Source of the DNA: Akanthomyces muscarius
Lineage: Eukaryota > Ascomycota > Sordariomycetes > Hypocreales > Cordycipitaceae
Length of the DNA: 64,000 nt
Assembly (NCBI RefSeq): GCF_028009165.1
Contig: NC_079243.1
Span: forward strand, 2,046,001-2,110,000
Reading direction: 5' to 3'
Part shown: in pieces, positions 12,779-23,762 of the stretch
How positions within the stretch are numbered: position 1 is the first letter of the stretch
Layout: every line of letters begins with the position of its first letter
Made by a program: the position numbers and the translations under genes
Notes under the pieces: model-generated
Told to the model about the DNA's origin: nothing
Seen by the model: the letters and a program-made list of their open reading frames with translations, nothing else
Databases searched by the model: none

Positions 12779-13933
12779 TATACCTATCTAGCTTAATCTT
12801 TTTTTAAGATAGCCTTTAAGTTCTTTACTATTTATTTACTTAGCTAGCTACTTTATAGGGTATCTTTAAGATAGGTATTCTTAATAATAATTAGTTAAAG
12901 ATTTAGGTTAAAGCCTTATTTAATTACTTAGGTATAGATTTAATTAACCTAACAGCTAGATATTCTAGCTAGGCTGGCAACCTTAGTAGAGGTTTTACCA
13001 CTATAGGGTGCCTTAAGAGTAACTATAAGAGCTTATATCATAATGTCTATCTAGCAGACCATTTTAGCTACTTAGTAAGGGGTTATAAGAAGGAAAGAGG
13101 GGTAGGTTACCTAGTAAATTAGGTGGGCAGGGCCCCTTATAACCTAGGCAGGCCCAGACCCCTATCAGATAAGACTTTTGAAAGCGACATCTGTAGTCAT
13201 AGTCATGCTGGAAGCCCCATATCATGATCTGTTACGTGGGCGTACGATGCGGAGCCATTAGCTCCGTAGAAGTTCGCTTACCACTGCTGAGGGTGCATAT
13301 TGGTACCACTAGGACCAACTGCATTACAATGTGGAATGCTGGTGAGATGGGTCGCCAGGTATTGTAGCAGAAATTCGCATACCATCACAGAATAGTTAAA
13401 CAGACTTTTTCATATTGCTCACCTTCTGAAGGATATATGATCGGTCACAACGATACCAGTACTCTTGCTAAGTGGAGCGCACCTAATCAACAGAGGCAGC
13501 GGACTCTCAGGCAGCAGCCTACACGTAGCGCATTCTAAGTTATTTTATCAGTGCACTGGGTGGGATCTCCCCATTATGGTTGAAGATGTAAACTCTAAAA
13601 TTTAATTAAAACCGAGGGTTCAGGTTTACCCGCCCCGATTTTTCGGCAGCGGACTTGCTAAATTGCCCCGTATACGTATTGACAGCTCCGAGCCGAGCGC
13701 AAATTGGTCCGGTCCGCCGTACGGAGATCGTTCAAACCTTACGTCTTTTCGCATTCGGGAAGATTACGTGCGTCCGGCCTCGTGATTGAAATGTGTTGCG
13801 TACATCCATTCTCAGGACAAGCTTCAACGCATATAAATATTGCGCCGTTGGCCACCACAAACATGCGTGTAGAGAAGAATATCCATCCGCTGTCCCATCC
13901 AAGATCAAATCCCCCCCCCCCCCCCCGCCCAAT
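12779..13933. other. RIP block edge and upstream region of the SDR gene
   Basis: AT-rich relic sequence continues to about 13150, with no domain I can name. From about 13160 the composition is normal. A pure C tract of about 17 bases at about 13911-13927 sits just before the SDR start codon. No gene is recognised between 13160 and 13933. Confidence 0.5.
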
Positions 13934-14869
13934 ATGTTTTTTAGCTCTAAATCTTTCGATCCAGAAAAGGATATCCCTTCTCTTAAGGGGAAAGTTATTC
14001 TTATTACTGGAGGAACAGCTGGAATTGGCAAGCAGGCCGTCCTGGAGTTCGCCCGTCATTCTCCCAAACAGATTTGGTTGGCAGCACGAAATGTTGAAAA
14101 GACTCAGGCTACCATCGATGAGATACGGTCCAAGATAGCGGAGGCGCCTATTATACCTCTTCATCTTGACTTAGCATCATTCGAATCTATCGAGAACGCA
14201 GCCAAAAAGTTCATCGCTGAGTCAGACCGCCTGGACATTCTCATGCTCAATGGTGGTGTTGCTGGTCTGGTGCCCGGCCTTACGGAGGATGGATACGAAA
14301 TTCAGTTTGGAACAAATCATATGGGACATGCCCTTCTTACCAAACTCCTTGTACCAAAACTGGAACAGACGCAAAGGAGTAATGCCAAGTCGGATGTGCG
14401 GGTCGTCGTCGTGGCATCGGCCGGTCATCGACGAGCACCCAGAGGTGGCATCCTCTTCGATCGACTTAAAAAAGCCGATGATGAAAACATTATTGGTGCT
14501 TATGGTCGGTACTGCCAAAGCAAACTAGCGAACATACTATTTACTCGACACTTCGCTACGCTATATCCGCAGTACACTATTGCCGCTATCCACCCTGGCA
14601 CAATCAAGACAGACATTTTCTCGAACGCAACAGCTGCTAATCTGGCACAGAGAGCGTTGATATATGTGGCGGGATTCTTTTTAAGCTCTGTTGAGTATGG
14701 AGTCAAGAACCAGCTCTGGGCATCAGTGTCCCCAGACGTTCAGAGCGGGGAGTACTATGAGCCCATTGGATATGGAGGTACAGCCAGTCAACTGGGTAAG
14801 GATGATGCCCTGGCCGAGAAATTGTGGAATTGGACCGAAAAAGAGCTTTCATGTAGGGCAAAGATTTAG
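13934..14869 (+). CDS. Short-chain dehydrogenase/reductase (retinol dehydrogenase/WWOX-like)
   Basis: A single-exon gene of 311 residues encodes a classical-type SDR that would transfer hydride between NAD(P)(H) and an alcohol or ketone. The Rossmann motif T-G-G-T-A-G-I-G spans residues 25-32. L-N-G-G-V-A-G (about 105-111) stands for NNAG, the serine strand is V-V-V-A-S-A-G (about 158-164), and the catalytic pair is Tyr193/Lys197 in Y-C-Q-S-K. The start at 13934 is chosen because homologues typically begin M-F-x-x-K-x-F-D-P. An upstream in-frame ATG (13793) would add 47 residues translated partly from the poly-C tract and looks like 5' leader. It is the only clear gene on the island between the two transposon blocks. 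The substrate is unknown. Confidence 0.85.
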   Translation: MFFSSKSFDPEKDIPSLKGKVILITGGTAGIGKQAVLEFARHSPKQIWLAARNVEKTQATIDEIRSKIAEAPIIPLHLDLASFESIENAAKKFIAESDRLDILMLNGGVAGLVPGLTEDGYEIQFGTNHMGHALLTKLLVPKLEQTQRSNAKSDVRVVVVASAGHRRAPRGGILFDRLKKADDENIIGAYGRYCQSKLANILFTRHFATLYPQYTIAAIHPGTIKTDIFSNATAANLAQRALIYVAGFFLSSVEYGVKNQLWASVSPDVQSGEYYEPIGYGGTASQLGKDDALAEKLWNWTEKELSCRAKI

Positions 14870-15195
14870 AGCCAGCCACTTCCCGGCAATTTATTTTCAG
14901 TCATCAACAAGAAGCTGCGGACCTTTGCGCTAAATTCACTCCCTAAGAATCACTCATTTTACCGCATCTGCATAGACGTGAAGTCGGGGATCAGAAAGAT
15001 CGCAGCAGCCACCGCATCGAAGCGAAGAGGATAACGCAGGATGTACATGGCGGTACAAATCATAGAAAATACGAGGGTGACGTACACAAAGGATAAGGTT
15101 AGCCTCGCTGAGCCTTTGCACGCTGTATGTGACGGCTAGCTTTGCAAGGTAAAATGCGAATGTTAGGCTACCAGTTTGGCGGAGCTAGTTATAGG
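14870..15195. other. Downstream of the SDR gene, no gene seen
   Basis: Normal base composition. No convincing open frame, RNA gene or repeat up to the LTR fragment at 15196. Confidence 0.4.
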
Positions 15196-15335
15196 TGTTA
15201 CGAACCAGAAAACACGTAAGGCAGACGGGGAAGTGGCCTAAAGATGCCTACAGGTCGCCTGATTAGGATACTAGATTATATGACTAGATTACTATAGATT
15301 ATAGTGAGCTAGTAGTAATCTAAGGCAGTACCTGT
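15196..15335 (+). repeat. Truncated LTR fragment of the Gypsy family, less mutated
   Basis: It begins TGTTACGAACCAGAAAACAC and matches roughly the first third of the LTRs at 6081 and 12359 in the same orientation. A deletion removes the part around GGAGCGACTAGGCGGGCGCC. It keeps CA and CG dinucleotides that both full LTRs have partly lost, so it was exposed to less RIP. No internal retroelement sequence adjoins it. Confidence 0.8.
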
Positions 15336-15340
15336 AATAG

Positions 15341-17289
15341 TAAATCTAGCCGTGCACACGATGGTGTCGGCCAATATAGCGCCAGTGTTTGTTTCGGTTG
15401 GTGCATTTTAGCGGCCTACTGTCGACAGTTAGTCTTCAGTGCGCCCCCCACACCACAGGCCCAACAAAACATCTCCCTTTTCGGCAGATGGGCAACTCCT
15501 CCAAGAGGGTGGAATGCGGGGTTGACCAGCTTGAACGATCTTGCGCCAATCAACTGCCCTTGCTACTACACCTTGACGATGGCAAAAAGCAAACATTAGC
15601 ACCGGAAACAGAATTTTGTCACCTTGCGAGCAATTTCACTAGTTCAGCGCGCAAATAAATTGCTGTTTCATGATGTCATCGACCCATCGAATTATTATTG
15701 TCCTTAAATTACCACGTCTCACGACTTTTGCAACCAAGTTTGGCGTTTTGCTCCTGTAAGCCTGTAGACTACCTACCATTTCTACTTTTATCCTCGTTCG
15801 GATTACCTCAGCGTTAGCTCAACCACGACATCAACTGATTTCCGAGCGTTACAAAGGTCATGACCGAGAGACTTTATATGAGCCCCTTAGAGCCGTGTAT
15901 GCAACAATCTCAATGAACGAAAAGAAACGACAATACAGGAGTCCTTACCCCAAATTTCTACGGCGTGACTCTCAGCTCACCCCCGTCGTCTTGCCTCCTA
16001 TTTACATAGTAAGTCAGAACTGAGAACTTCAGCTCAACGAAGCAAAGGGCTCAAATGCAGGGTACTCTTTAGGCAGTTCCCGAAATTCATCTGTGTATCG
16101 AAAGTTGGCAGAATGACCCACTAAATCTGAACATCCTCCACAACCAAATTAGCGAATGGTCGATTCATCCAACAATAACGCGGAACGGGCGCTTCAGCCA
16201 ACATCACTTTACGGCTTCTGCACGAAAACGTTCGTTCTTCGCGTGATATTAGTATGAAACTATTTGCGAGTTAAGTTAGAACCTGGCACTTTACATACAC
16301 TAAACAGTAAGCTTCTAACTTCAGATTTCGAACTATGGCGCGCACTTCTAGCACACACAAATTCTTCAGCACGACGGTGCTCCCGCCTCACGACCTCTAG
16401 AAGCAGAAATTAAGCAAACTCCTCTAAGCTCACGATTAAGAACGCGAGATTAGGTATGCTAATTCTCCGTTGCGTTGCATTACTGCCCCATCTGCCCACA
16501 GGTACCTAGTACTAGTTGGAAACAATGTTAATAAATCCGGAATCTCGCATGTGCCGACTTATATTTCCATCCACACAAATGCGTAATGAGTTACCTAGTC
16601 GATCACCTGCCTTAGTAAGAGAATCGTCCTAGCGCCTAAAGATATGCTTATGATTGTCCCTAATTTCTGGCAGTTTATTATATATTCTAGTGGTGAACTA
16701 AAGATTTTCGATCCATCCTCCAGGTTGAAGAGAATGATGGGCCGCTTTGGAAAGGTGCGGTTGGTCCCTAATGCTCGCATATAGTCTGTATATATACACA
16801 AAATAGAAGGTCTTAGCTGCGAATATATATTACAGCTAAACACCTTCTATTCAAAAAGAGCAATTAGTTGGCACCTATAATGGCGAAATGGGACTGATAT
16901 TAGTACCGATAATCTCTGTGGCTCGGCAAAGATCTGCCATTTTAATTGCCTATATGCTAGTGTCTACACTAACATCAGGAATCTTAGATAGGGACGTCAT
17001 AAGGATAGGTGCCTTAAATAAACGACAGAAAAGACCACTGCTCCGTCTCTATACACCGCGCCGACACCATCGGCGTCCGCAGAAGCAGACGACCAACGGC
17101 AGCCCGCAGACAAATTGCAACCACTGCAAGAAAATACTTCCGACCACAGCCATAGCCTGCCACCGCAGCAGTGTTCAACACCGTAGACTGCAAACCCCTA
17201 CCGCACCTATGGCAAGCCACGGCGTAGCCTCCGACACCGCGAGCCGCGCAGCTGCGGCATGGTTTGGCGCATCCTCCTCTCTGCGTTTT
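15341..17289. other. Gene-poor interval on the island
   Basis: I see no gene I can support. Short open frames (15389-15658 plus, 16595-16843 minus, 16888-17295 plus) lack known domains. The last is a low-complexity His/Arg/Ala frame. A strong hairpin lies at 16803-16850 (listed separately). Confidence 0.4.
16803..16850. repeat. Inverted repeat with a short loop
   Basis: The left arm is ATAGAAGGTCTTAGCTG (16803-16819) and the right arm CAGCTAAACACCTTCTAT (16833-16850). They are reverse complements apart from a small bulge, around a 13-base AT loop. It could fold as a stem-loop or be the fused ends of a small TIR element. Confidence 0.6.
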
Positions 17290-18048
17290 TGCTAGCCACT
17301 ATTATCTACGCCGCTAAAAGAAGACTTCTTCCCCGCGTTTTTAACTCTTTCAATGAGTCTATCACGAAAGAAAATATCTAATGTGGTTTTCGAGGTGCTA
17401 GAATTACCCCTTTCGATCCCAAAAAGGTCATTTCTGTCTTAGAACTTAAGTTTATAACGCTAAGTTGTCTAAACTCACAACTAGGATCAGATAGATCTTA
17501 GGTCTCTTAGACGCTAAGTATAGTAAATAAAATAGTTTTATAGTCTTTAATTCTAAAAGAAAGAAAAAAATCACTAATTACCTAAATAGCTCTCTAACTA
17601 AAAGGCATAATACACTTAATAGTTTTAAGAAAGGTATAATAGCTATTATATATAAGGTCACGTTTTTATATACTTAGGTGTAAGGACTTAAAGCTATAAA
17701 TAAGCTAATTAGTAAGTACTAGTAGGTTAAAAAGATAAAGCTATAAACTAAAAGATCTCTTTTTATATAAGATATAAGAGATTTAAAATAGTAGATAGAT
17801 ATAGATAGTTAAGTAAAGGGCGAAATATAGGCTTATAGTTATTATAAAGTAAGGGTTAAAATATATAATTAGTAATATAGTATATATAGTTAGACTAGAT
17901 ATAATGTATATACTTATATTATAGATTTAAAAGCTAGTAAGGAAGAGGAATTAATTAGTTTTAGATATTATTTAATATTATAGTTAAATTATTAATAATT
18001 AAAGGTTGAAGGGTTGGTGTAGGTGCGCTACTCGCTTATTAACTATGT
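17290..18048 (+). mobile_element. Fot1/pogo-like transposon, copy C (3' part, weakly mutated at its start)
   Basis: It matches the 3' half of copies A and B and ends in the same terminal inverted repeat (...ACTCGCTTATTAACTATGT, 18030-18048) followed by TA. The left end is missing. Because its first part escaped heavy RIP, the transposase C-terminus can be read: F-N-S-F-N-E-S-I-T-K-E-N-I near 17340-17378, then C-G-F-R-G-A-R-I-T-P-F-D-P-K-K near 17381-17425. This is the family motif G-F-R-x-A-G-L-x-P-F-(D/N)-P of Fot1/pogo transposases. Farther right the copy is as AT-rich as the others. Confidence 0.82.
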
Positions 18049-18146
18049 TATATTGTTATTATTATTCGAAAACAAAATTCATAAAATAATTAGTTATTAC
18101 TTTATATCGTATTTTTACTAAGTATTTAAAACAATCTCCCCTATAA

Positions 18147-19154
18147 CTAAACTATACTTCTAATATATATAATAATCTTACCTACTAAGGATCCCTTTTT
18201 AAGTTAGCTAAATATAGCTAGTATATTATTAAACTTATACGTAGAGTTAACTATAAACTTAAGGCTCCCCTTACTATACCACTAAGTAAGTTAGTTAATA
18301 TTGTTATAATTGTTCTTTATTAGATAGCTAATAAATTTATTTTTCCCACCACTTAGGAAAGACGGCCTAATTATAGCGCTAGCCATGTTAGCGATATGAC
18401 TAATTAAGGCGGCACTGATAATAGATATAAAAGGCGCTGTGGGGAGTAGAAACGAGAACGATATGGGGTACAGGTCGCTAACAGCTCTAACATTATCTAT
18501 AAAGACGCTATAGATTAGGCCGGTCTTTTATAGCGTTTCGAGGATAGTAGTCGTCTTATAGTTAATAATCTTATCGGCGCTGAGCTCCTTATATAAGGCA
18601 ATCTTGCCTGTAGAGTAAGTCGTTATCACATGGCAGCTAAGGAGCTTGGCGATCTGGATTCCGAATATGCTGGTGCCGTCTAAGCTGCTATTAATGAAGA
18701 CCTTATCGCCGGCCTTAACGTAGGGCTTGATGGTTTAATACGCCGTTAATATGGCGGTGCTAAGGCTGGCGGCGTGGTTGAGGTTTGCGTTACGGTTAAT
18801 CTTAGTGTAGCTATCGCGTTCTAGAACTACCTGCTCAGATAAGGCGCCAGTGGCCTTAAATGGATCAAGACGACCTAGAATGTGGTCACCGACGAGAACA
18901 TTAGTCACTATAGGGCCGACAGCGAGCACTTCGCCGCTTAGGTCCATACCGGGGGTCTTTAGAAATCGAAGAACAGCCTTAATAATAAACCCTATCTCTA
19001 TGAACTTATAGTCGGCGGGGCTTAACGCAGCGCTGCTAACCTGGACTAGAATATCGTGGCCTTCGAGATCCTTACTTGTCGGCCGCGTGGCAGCACTGTT
19101 TAGCTTTAGCTTCTCTTCTATACTCCCCGGAGAAGCAAGCTGCCATGCTTTCAT
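18147..19154 (-). pseudogene. RIP-killed MDR-family (zinc-less alcohol dehydrogenase/quinone reductase-like) gene
   Basis: A complete gene-sized frame of 336 codons runs without frameshift from the ATG at 19154 to the final stop at 18147-18149. The first 139 codons are open: M-K-A-W-Q-L, then V-S-S-A-A-L-S-P-A-D-Y-K and G-M-D-L-S-G-E-V. In-frame TAA/TAG codons follow from 18733-18735 on. Past them the nucleotide-binding part is still legible (V-K-A-G-D-K-V-F-I-N-S-S, where NGG would be expected, then I-F-G-I-Q-I-A-K-L-L), as is the C-terminal L-K-K-G-S-L-V-G-K-I-I-I. Each stop fits a CAA/CAG-to-TAA/TAG change and each lost glycine a G-to-A change. It lies between Fot1/pogo copies C and B. Confidence 0.82.
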
Positions 19155-19683
19155 TATCTCTACTTATTCTCTATTTCTCGAATAACTAGATAATTATAAG
19201 AGTAAATTAGTTATATTTATAAGTGGAGCTTACTAAGCTATTAAATTATTTATATATAGAGATAAAGTATTTAATATAATTATTTAAATTTATAATAACT
19301 AATTTAATAGTTAGTAGATTTAATTATTTTTTAAATTCTTTTAAGAATTAATATTTCTTTTAGTTTACTAGCTAAGAGACTAAGTTAAAGTTTATAGTAT
19401 ATTTATAGTATCTAATTAACTATAAAACTTCTAAAATAAATATAATTAGCCTTTCTAATAAGTTAAATAAAAAAGACTAAAAGTTAGCTTTAAATTTTAA
19501 ATTTCTTTAATAACTTATTAAAACTTTTAATTATATTTTATTTTTAATTATATATAAGTTAAAAGTTATTAATAAAACCTTATTATAATAAATTTAAAGA
19601 TTTAACTATTTTAAATTAGAGAATATAATTTTTAAAAAGAATTATAAAAAGAATTAAACTTAATTATTATTAACTATTATATA
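19155..19683. other. AT-rich region upstream of the dead MDR gene
   Basis: Very TA-rich sequence with no open frame. It would contain the former promoter of the minus-strand MDR gene. No transposon end is recognised here. Confidence 0.4.
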
Positions 19684-21547
19684 ATATAGTTAATAAATAA
19701 GTCGCCTAAATAAGTAAGTTACTAACTTTACTTAATTTTTAGTACCTTTTACTTTAATACTTTTATTATTTAATAATAATTTATAAAAATCTTTTTAAAA
19801 AAGGTAGGTATTATTTTTACCTTTTAAGCTTTTAAAAAAGACTTAAAACTAAGTTATAAAGAAACTATATTAATCTATAATATACTTTAAATAACTATTT
19901 ATAACTAATATAATAATTAAGTTATATAATATAACTTTATATTTAATTTAAAAAAAACTTACTAATTTAAAAGAGAAAGTTATAATAAAATATATTTTTT
20001 AGTTATATTTATAAAGACTTTCTTTTTAGTATATAAATATAATAAATATAGTAAATTAATTACTTATTAAGTATAATAATAAATATATTAGAGTGTATTA
20101 AATTAAAAACCTTATATAATAATAATTAAAATTTATTATATATTTTTAATAAAGATATAATTATTAAAAGACTAAATATAAAAATCTAACTATTATTTAT
20201 AATTAGTTTATACTTTTAAAGAATATAATTATAAAATATAGTATTATAAAGTCTAATATTTATAACTTTAATAAAACTAGGTTTTTAATAGGCTTTATTA
20301 TAATAAGAATAGTTATTATAAGCTTTAATTAGGTTAAAAAAGTAAAAGTAATATAGTTTAATAATAAAAAGTAAATTATTATAATTTAAATAGTAAATTT
20401 TTAAAGCTTAATAGTATTATTATATATAATAATAAAAGACTAAAAATACCTTATATTTTAATATAAAGATAAATACTTACTTTTAAATTAATATATTAAT
20501 ATAAGTTTAAATATTTTAATAATAAATAAAATTAGTATAAATTAGATTAAGTATTTTAATAAATATATAAAAGATTAAAAAAAGAGTAATTATTACCTTT
20601 TAATTCTAAATAGCTATAAAAGTTACTACTTAATTACCTTTAAGCTTTTCTATTAAAAGAAGAATATTATTACTTTTTATATACTTATATATTTTTCTTA
20701 TATATTTTAGCTTTTAAATATTAACTATTTTAGTTTATTAAAAAAAGCTTATAAATAATAAATTAAAGATCTTATAAAAGCTAATATTATATATATTATT
20801 AAAAAAGACTTCTTTTTTCTATTTTTTAATACTTTTAATAAGTCTATTATAAAAGAAAATATTTAAAGTAGTTTTTAAAGTACTAAAATTACCCTTTTTA
20901 ATCTTAAAAAGGTTATTTTTATCTTAAAACTTAAGTTTATAATACTAAGTCTTTTAAACTTATATTTAATATTAGCTAAATTTTAGGTCTTTTAGATATT
21001 AAATATAGTAAATAAAGTAATTTTATAGTCTTTAATTTTAAAAAAATAAATTACTAATTATTTAAATAGCTTTTTAACTAAAAGTCTTAATATACTTAAT
21101 AGTTTTAAAAAAGATATAATAGCTATTATATATAAGATTATATTTTTATATACTTTAAATATAAGGCCTTAAAGTTATAAATAAGCTAATTAGTAAGTAC
21201 TAGTAGGTTAAAAAGATAAAGCTATAAACTAAAAGATCTCTTTTTATATAAGATATAAGAGATTTAAAATAGTAGATAGATATAGATAGTTAAGTAAAAA
21301 ATAAAATATAAGCTTATAGTTATTATAAAGTAAAGGTTAAAATATATAATTAATAATATAGTATATATAGTTAGACTAGTTATAATATATATACTTATAT
21401 TATAAATATAAATATTAGTAAAAAAAAGAAGTTTAATTAATTTTAGATATCTTTTTATATTATAGTTAAGTTATTAATAGTTAAAAGATAAAAAGTTAAA
21501 AAATATAAGTAACTTACTTATTTAAATAACTTACTTATTAACTATAT
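19684..21547 (+). mobile_element. Fot1/pogo-like DNA transposon, copy B (RIP-inactivated)
   Basis: This is a 1,864-bp full-length copy collinear with copy A. Its left terminal repeat begins ATATAGTTAATAAATAAGTC and the right one ends ...TTATTAACTATAT. TA flanks both ends (19682-19683 and 21548-21549). It carries the same ruined transposase, including the Y-N-F-N-K-T block. It is more AT-rich than copy A at most differing sites. No intact frame remains. Confidence 0.9.
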
Positions 21548-21700
21548 TAAATAGAACTTATTTTATTTATAATTAATACTATTTTTCTATAAGGAGTTTA
21601 ATATCTTATTATATTTTAGTAAAAAGATTAGCTATTTTAACCTTATCTTTATAGAGTTATTTTACTTTTAGAGAATAAGTAGGGTAGAATACGTTATTTA

Positions 21701-21765
21701 CTTATCTGCGCCGCTCGCTTATCTACGCTACTCGTTTATCTACGCTACTTACTTATTAACTATAT
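21701..21765 (+). repeat. Isolated terminal repeat of a related Fot1/pogo element with tandem 17-bp units
   Basis: Three consecutive 17-bp units occur: CTTATCTGCGCCGCTCG, CTTATCTACGCTACTCG and TTTATCTACGCTACTTA. They are followed by CTTATTAACTATAT and a TA. The end is the same as the right end of copies A-C, and the unit resembles the last unit of copy C. No matching left end was found nearby, so this is a solo end or the remains of a nested insertion. Confidence 0.65.
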
Positions 21766-21924
21766 TAATAATAATATTATAATATTATTTTATAGCTTTA
21801 TTTTCTAATATATTAAAGTTAAAAGGGTATATTATATAGTTAGGACTATCTATAATAGCATTTAGGCCCTTATCTTATAAAAGCTATTTTTTATTATATA
21901 TTTATCTATAATTTATAAAAGCTA

Positions 21925-23760
21925 ATAATAGCCACTCACTTCTCAGCCCTACTTATATCTTAGTGCTATTAATCCACCCACTTTAATACTAAACCTATAT
22001 TACTAAAACTATATTTTCTTATATAATAATAATTATTATAGTATTAAATTTTATTTATTTTATAATACCTTATAAATATACTAAATAGGCCCTTTAAAAC
22101 ACTATTTAAGATATAATTAGTAGTATAAAACTCTATATAGCTATAATATAGTAGGAGGTATTATAGTTAATAATATAGGATTAGTTAAGAGGTAGAATAT
22201 TATATAAAAAGGCGTTTAAAGGTATATAAAAGCTTTTATTAATATAAGAAGTAGATTTAAGAGGCTAGATATTAATTTAGGACTCTTTAAGTAACTTACC
22301 TACCTATAAGTAGATCTAGTAGATAGTAGGTAAGTTAGTTAGAGTTAATAGCGATATAGAACCTATTAGTAAGAACTAGATATAAGGCTTTATTAAAAGA
22401 AACTTAAAAATTAAGACCTTAAGAGGTAAAAAACTTAATTTTAAAAGGGCTAATAGTGCCTTAACTTATATTATATAGAGTTTCTTTAAGCTACTAATAA
22501 TTAATACTATTAATAAGATACTTTTAAGTAACTAATATAATATAAATAAAATAAGGCTTATAATAGGTCTTTAAAAGAATAGCCTAATATTAAGGTTATC
22601 TTAGAAAAGAATTACCTTAAAGAAGTAGTTTAGAATATACTATTAGAGTATAATTTTTAAGTATATCTTAGTATTAAGTAAGAGCCTTACTCTACTAGTA
22701 CTATTTAATAGTAAAAGTGTTTAAAAGTAGTAGTTTCTTAAAGAATTAGGCCCTTTTAGAGGCTAGAAGTTTAAGGTAATAGCTTAGGGCTAGACTAATA
22801 ATAAGATCACTCTCTATTAGCTATAAGCTATCTTTATTTTAAAAATAAGACTGCCTTTAAGCTAACACTACCTCTTTATTATTAATAGCTATAAAAGCTA
22901 TTATATAATATAATTTCTATATAAATATTATTATTATAATATATACTTTCTATTCTTACTAGCTTATAGCTTTTATATTTTTTAACTTTTTAATATAATA
23001 GTATTTAGCTTAATTAAAGTCTACTATTATAAAGAGATTAGTAACTAACCTAATAATAATAATTCCTTACCTATTAGAAAAAGGATTTTTCTTAAAAGTT
23101 ATACTATTATTAAAATAGCTAGTCTATTAAATTAAAATATTTATACTAGTTAGTAAAAGTCTAACTTATAGCTAGTTAATATAATAAAGCTACTTATAAG
23201 TAAGTTACTTATTAATTTACTCCTAATAACACTAAAAACGCCTCTTTTAGAACTAAAATTAATACTTATAGAAGCCCTACTAAAGGTTAAAACACCTACT
23301 AATATATATAAACTCTAACACCTTCTTTTTAATACTATATATCCTTTAACTAGCTAGTATACCTTATAGCTAATATAATATAAGATTATAAAGTAATTTA
23401 ATACCTAATAAGTATAGTTACTCTTCTTAAAACGTAATAATATAAAGCTTTATATAGTAAAGAAGCTATTATTATAAAAATAATAGAAGAAAGTTAATTC
23501 TAACCTAAATTCCGCCTTTATTAAAATAATAGACGTTAAAAATATATACTACTAACTTAAAAGGCAACTAATAGGGGTTATACATAATATTCTAATTATT
23601 AAAGCTATAGAGTAATTACTTAGTTAATTCTATATATAATAGTGTATTTATTATATTATTATAATTTTATTTAGATTTGTTATATAGTATCTAAGAAGTG
23701 GTGTTAAAGACGCGTGTCGCGCCGAGATGTGGGTAGGGCCGAGAAGTGGGTGGCCGACGT
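21925..23760 (+). mobile_element. Second TIR transposon family (Tc1/mariner-type), RIP-mutated
   Basis: The element is 1,836 bp and is bounded by TA on both sides (21923-21924, 23761-23762). The right inverted repeat, read inward, is ACGTCGGCCACCCACTTCTC and continues GGCCCTACCCACATCTCGGC. The left one is the same with C-to-T/G-to-A changes (...TAGCCACTCACTTCTCAGCC). The repeat is at least 40 bp. The interior is riddled with stops. The size, TA target and ACGT terminus agree with Tc1/mariner/pogo elements, but I could not read a decisive catalytic motif, so the superfamily is an inference. The last 60 bases are not RIP-mutated. Confidence 0.78.
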
Positions 23761-23762
23761 TA

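Noticed and set aside
13793..13933. N-terminal extension of the SDR
   Set aside because: It would include a Pro run translated from the poly-C tract; homologous SDRs begin at the downstream methionine.
15389..15658. 89-codon plus-strand frame near the LTR fragment
   Set aside because: No domain, no signal peptide and no splice signals; size is expected by chance in normal-composition DNA.
16888..17295. 135-codon plus-strand frame
   Set aside because: Low-complexity His/Arg/Thr/Ala product running into transposon copy C; no homology motif or splice context.
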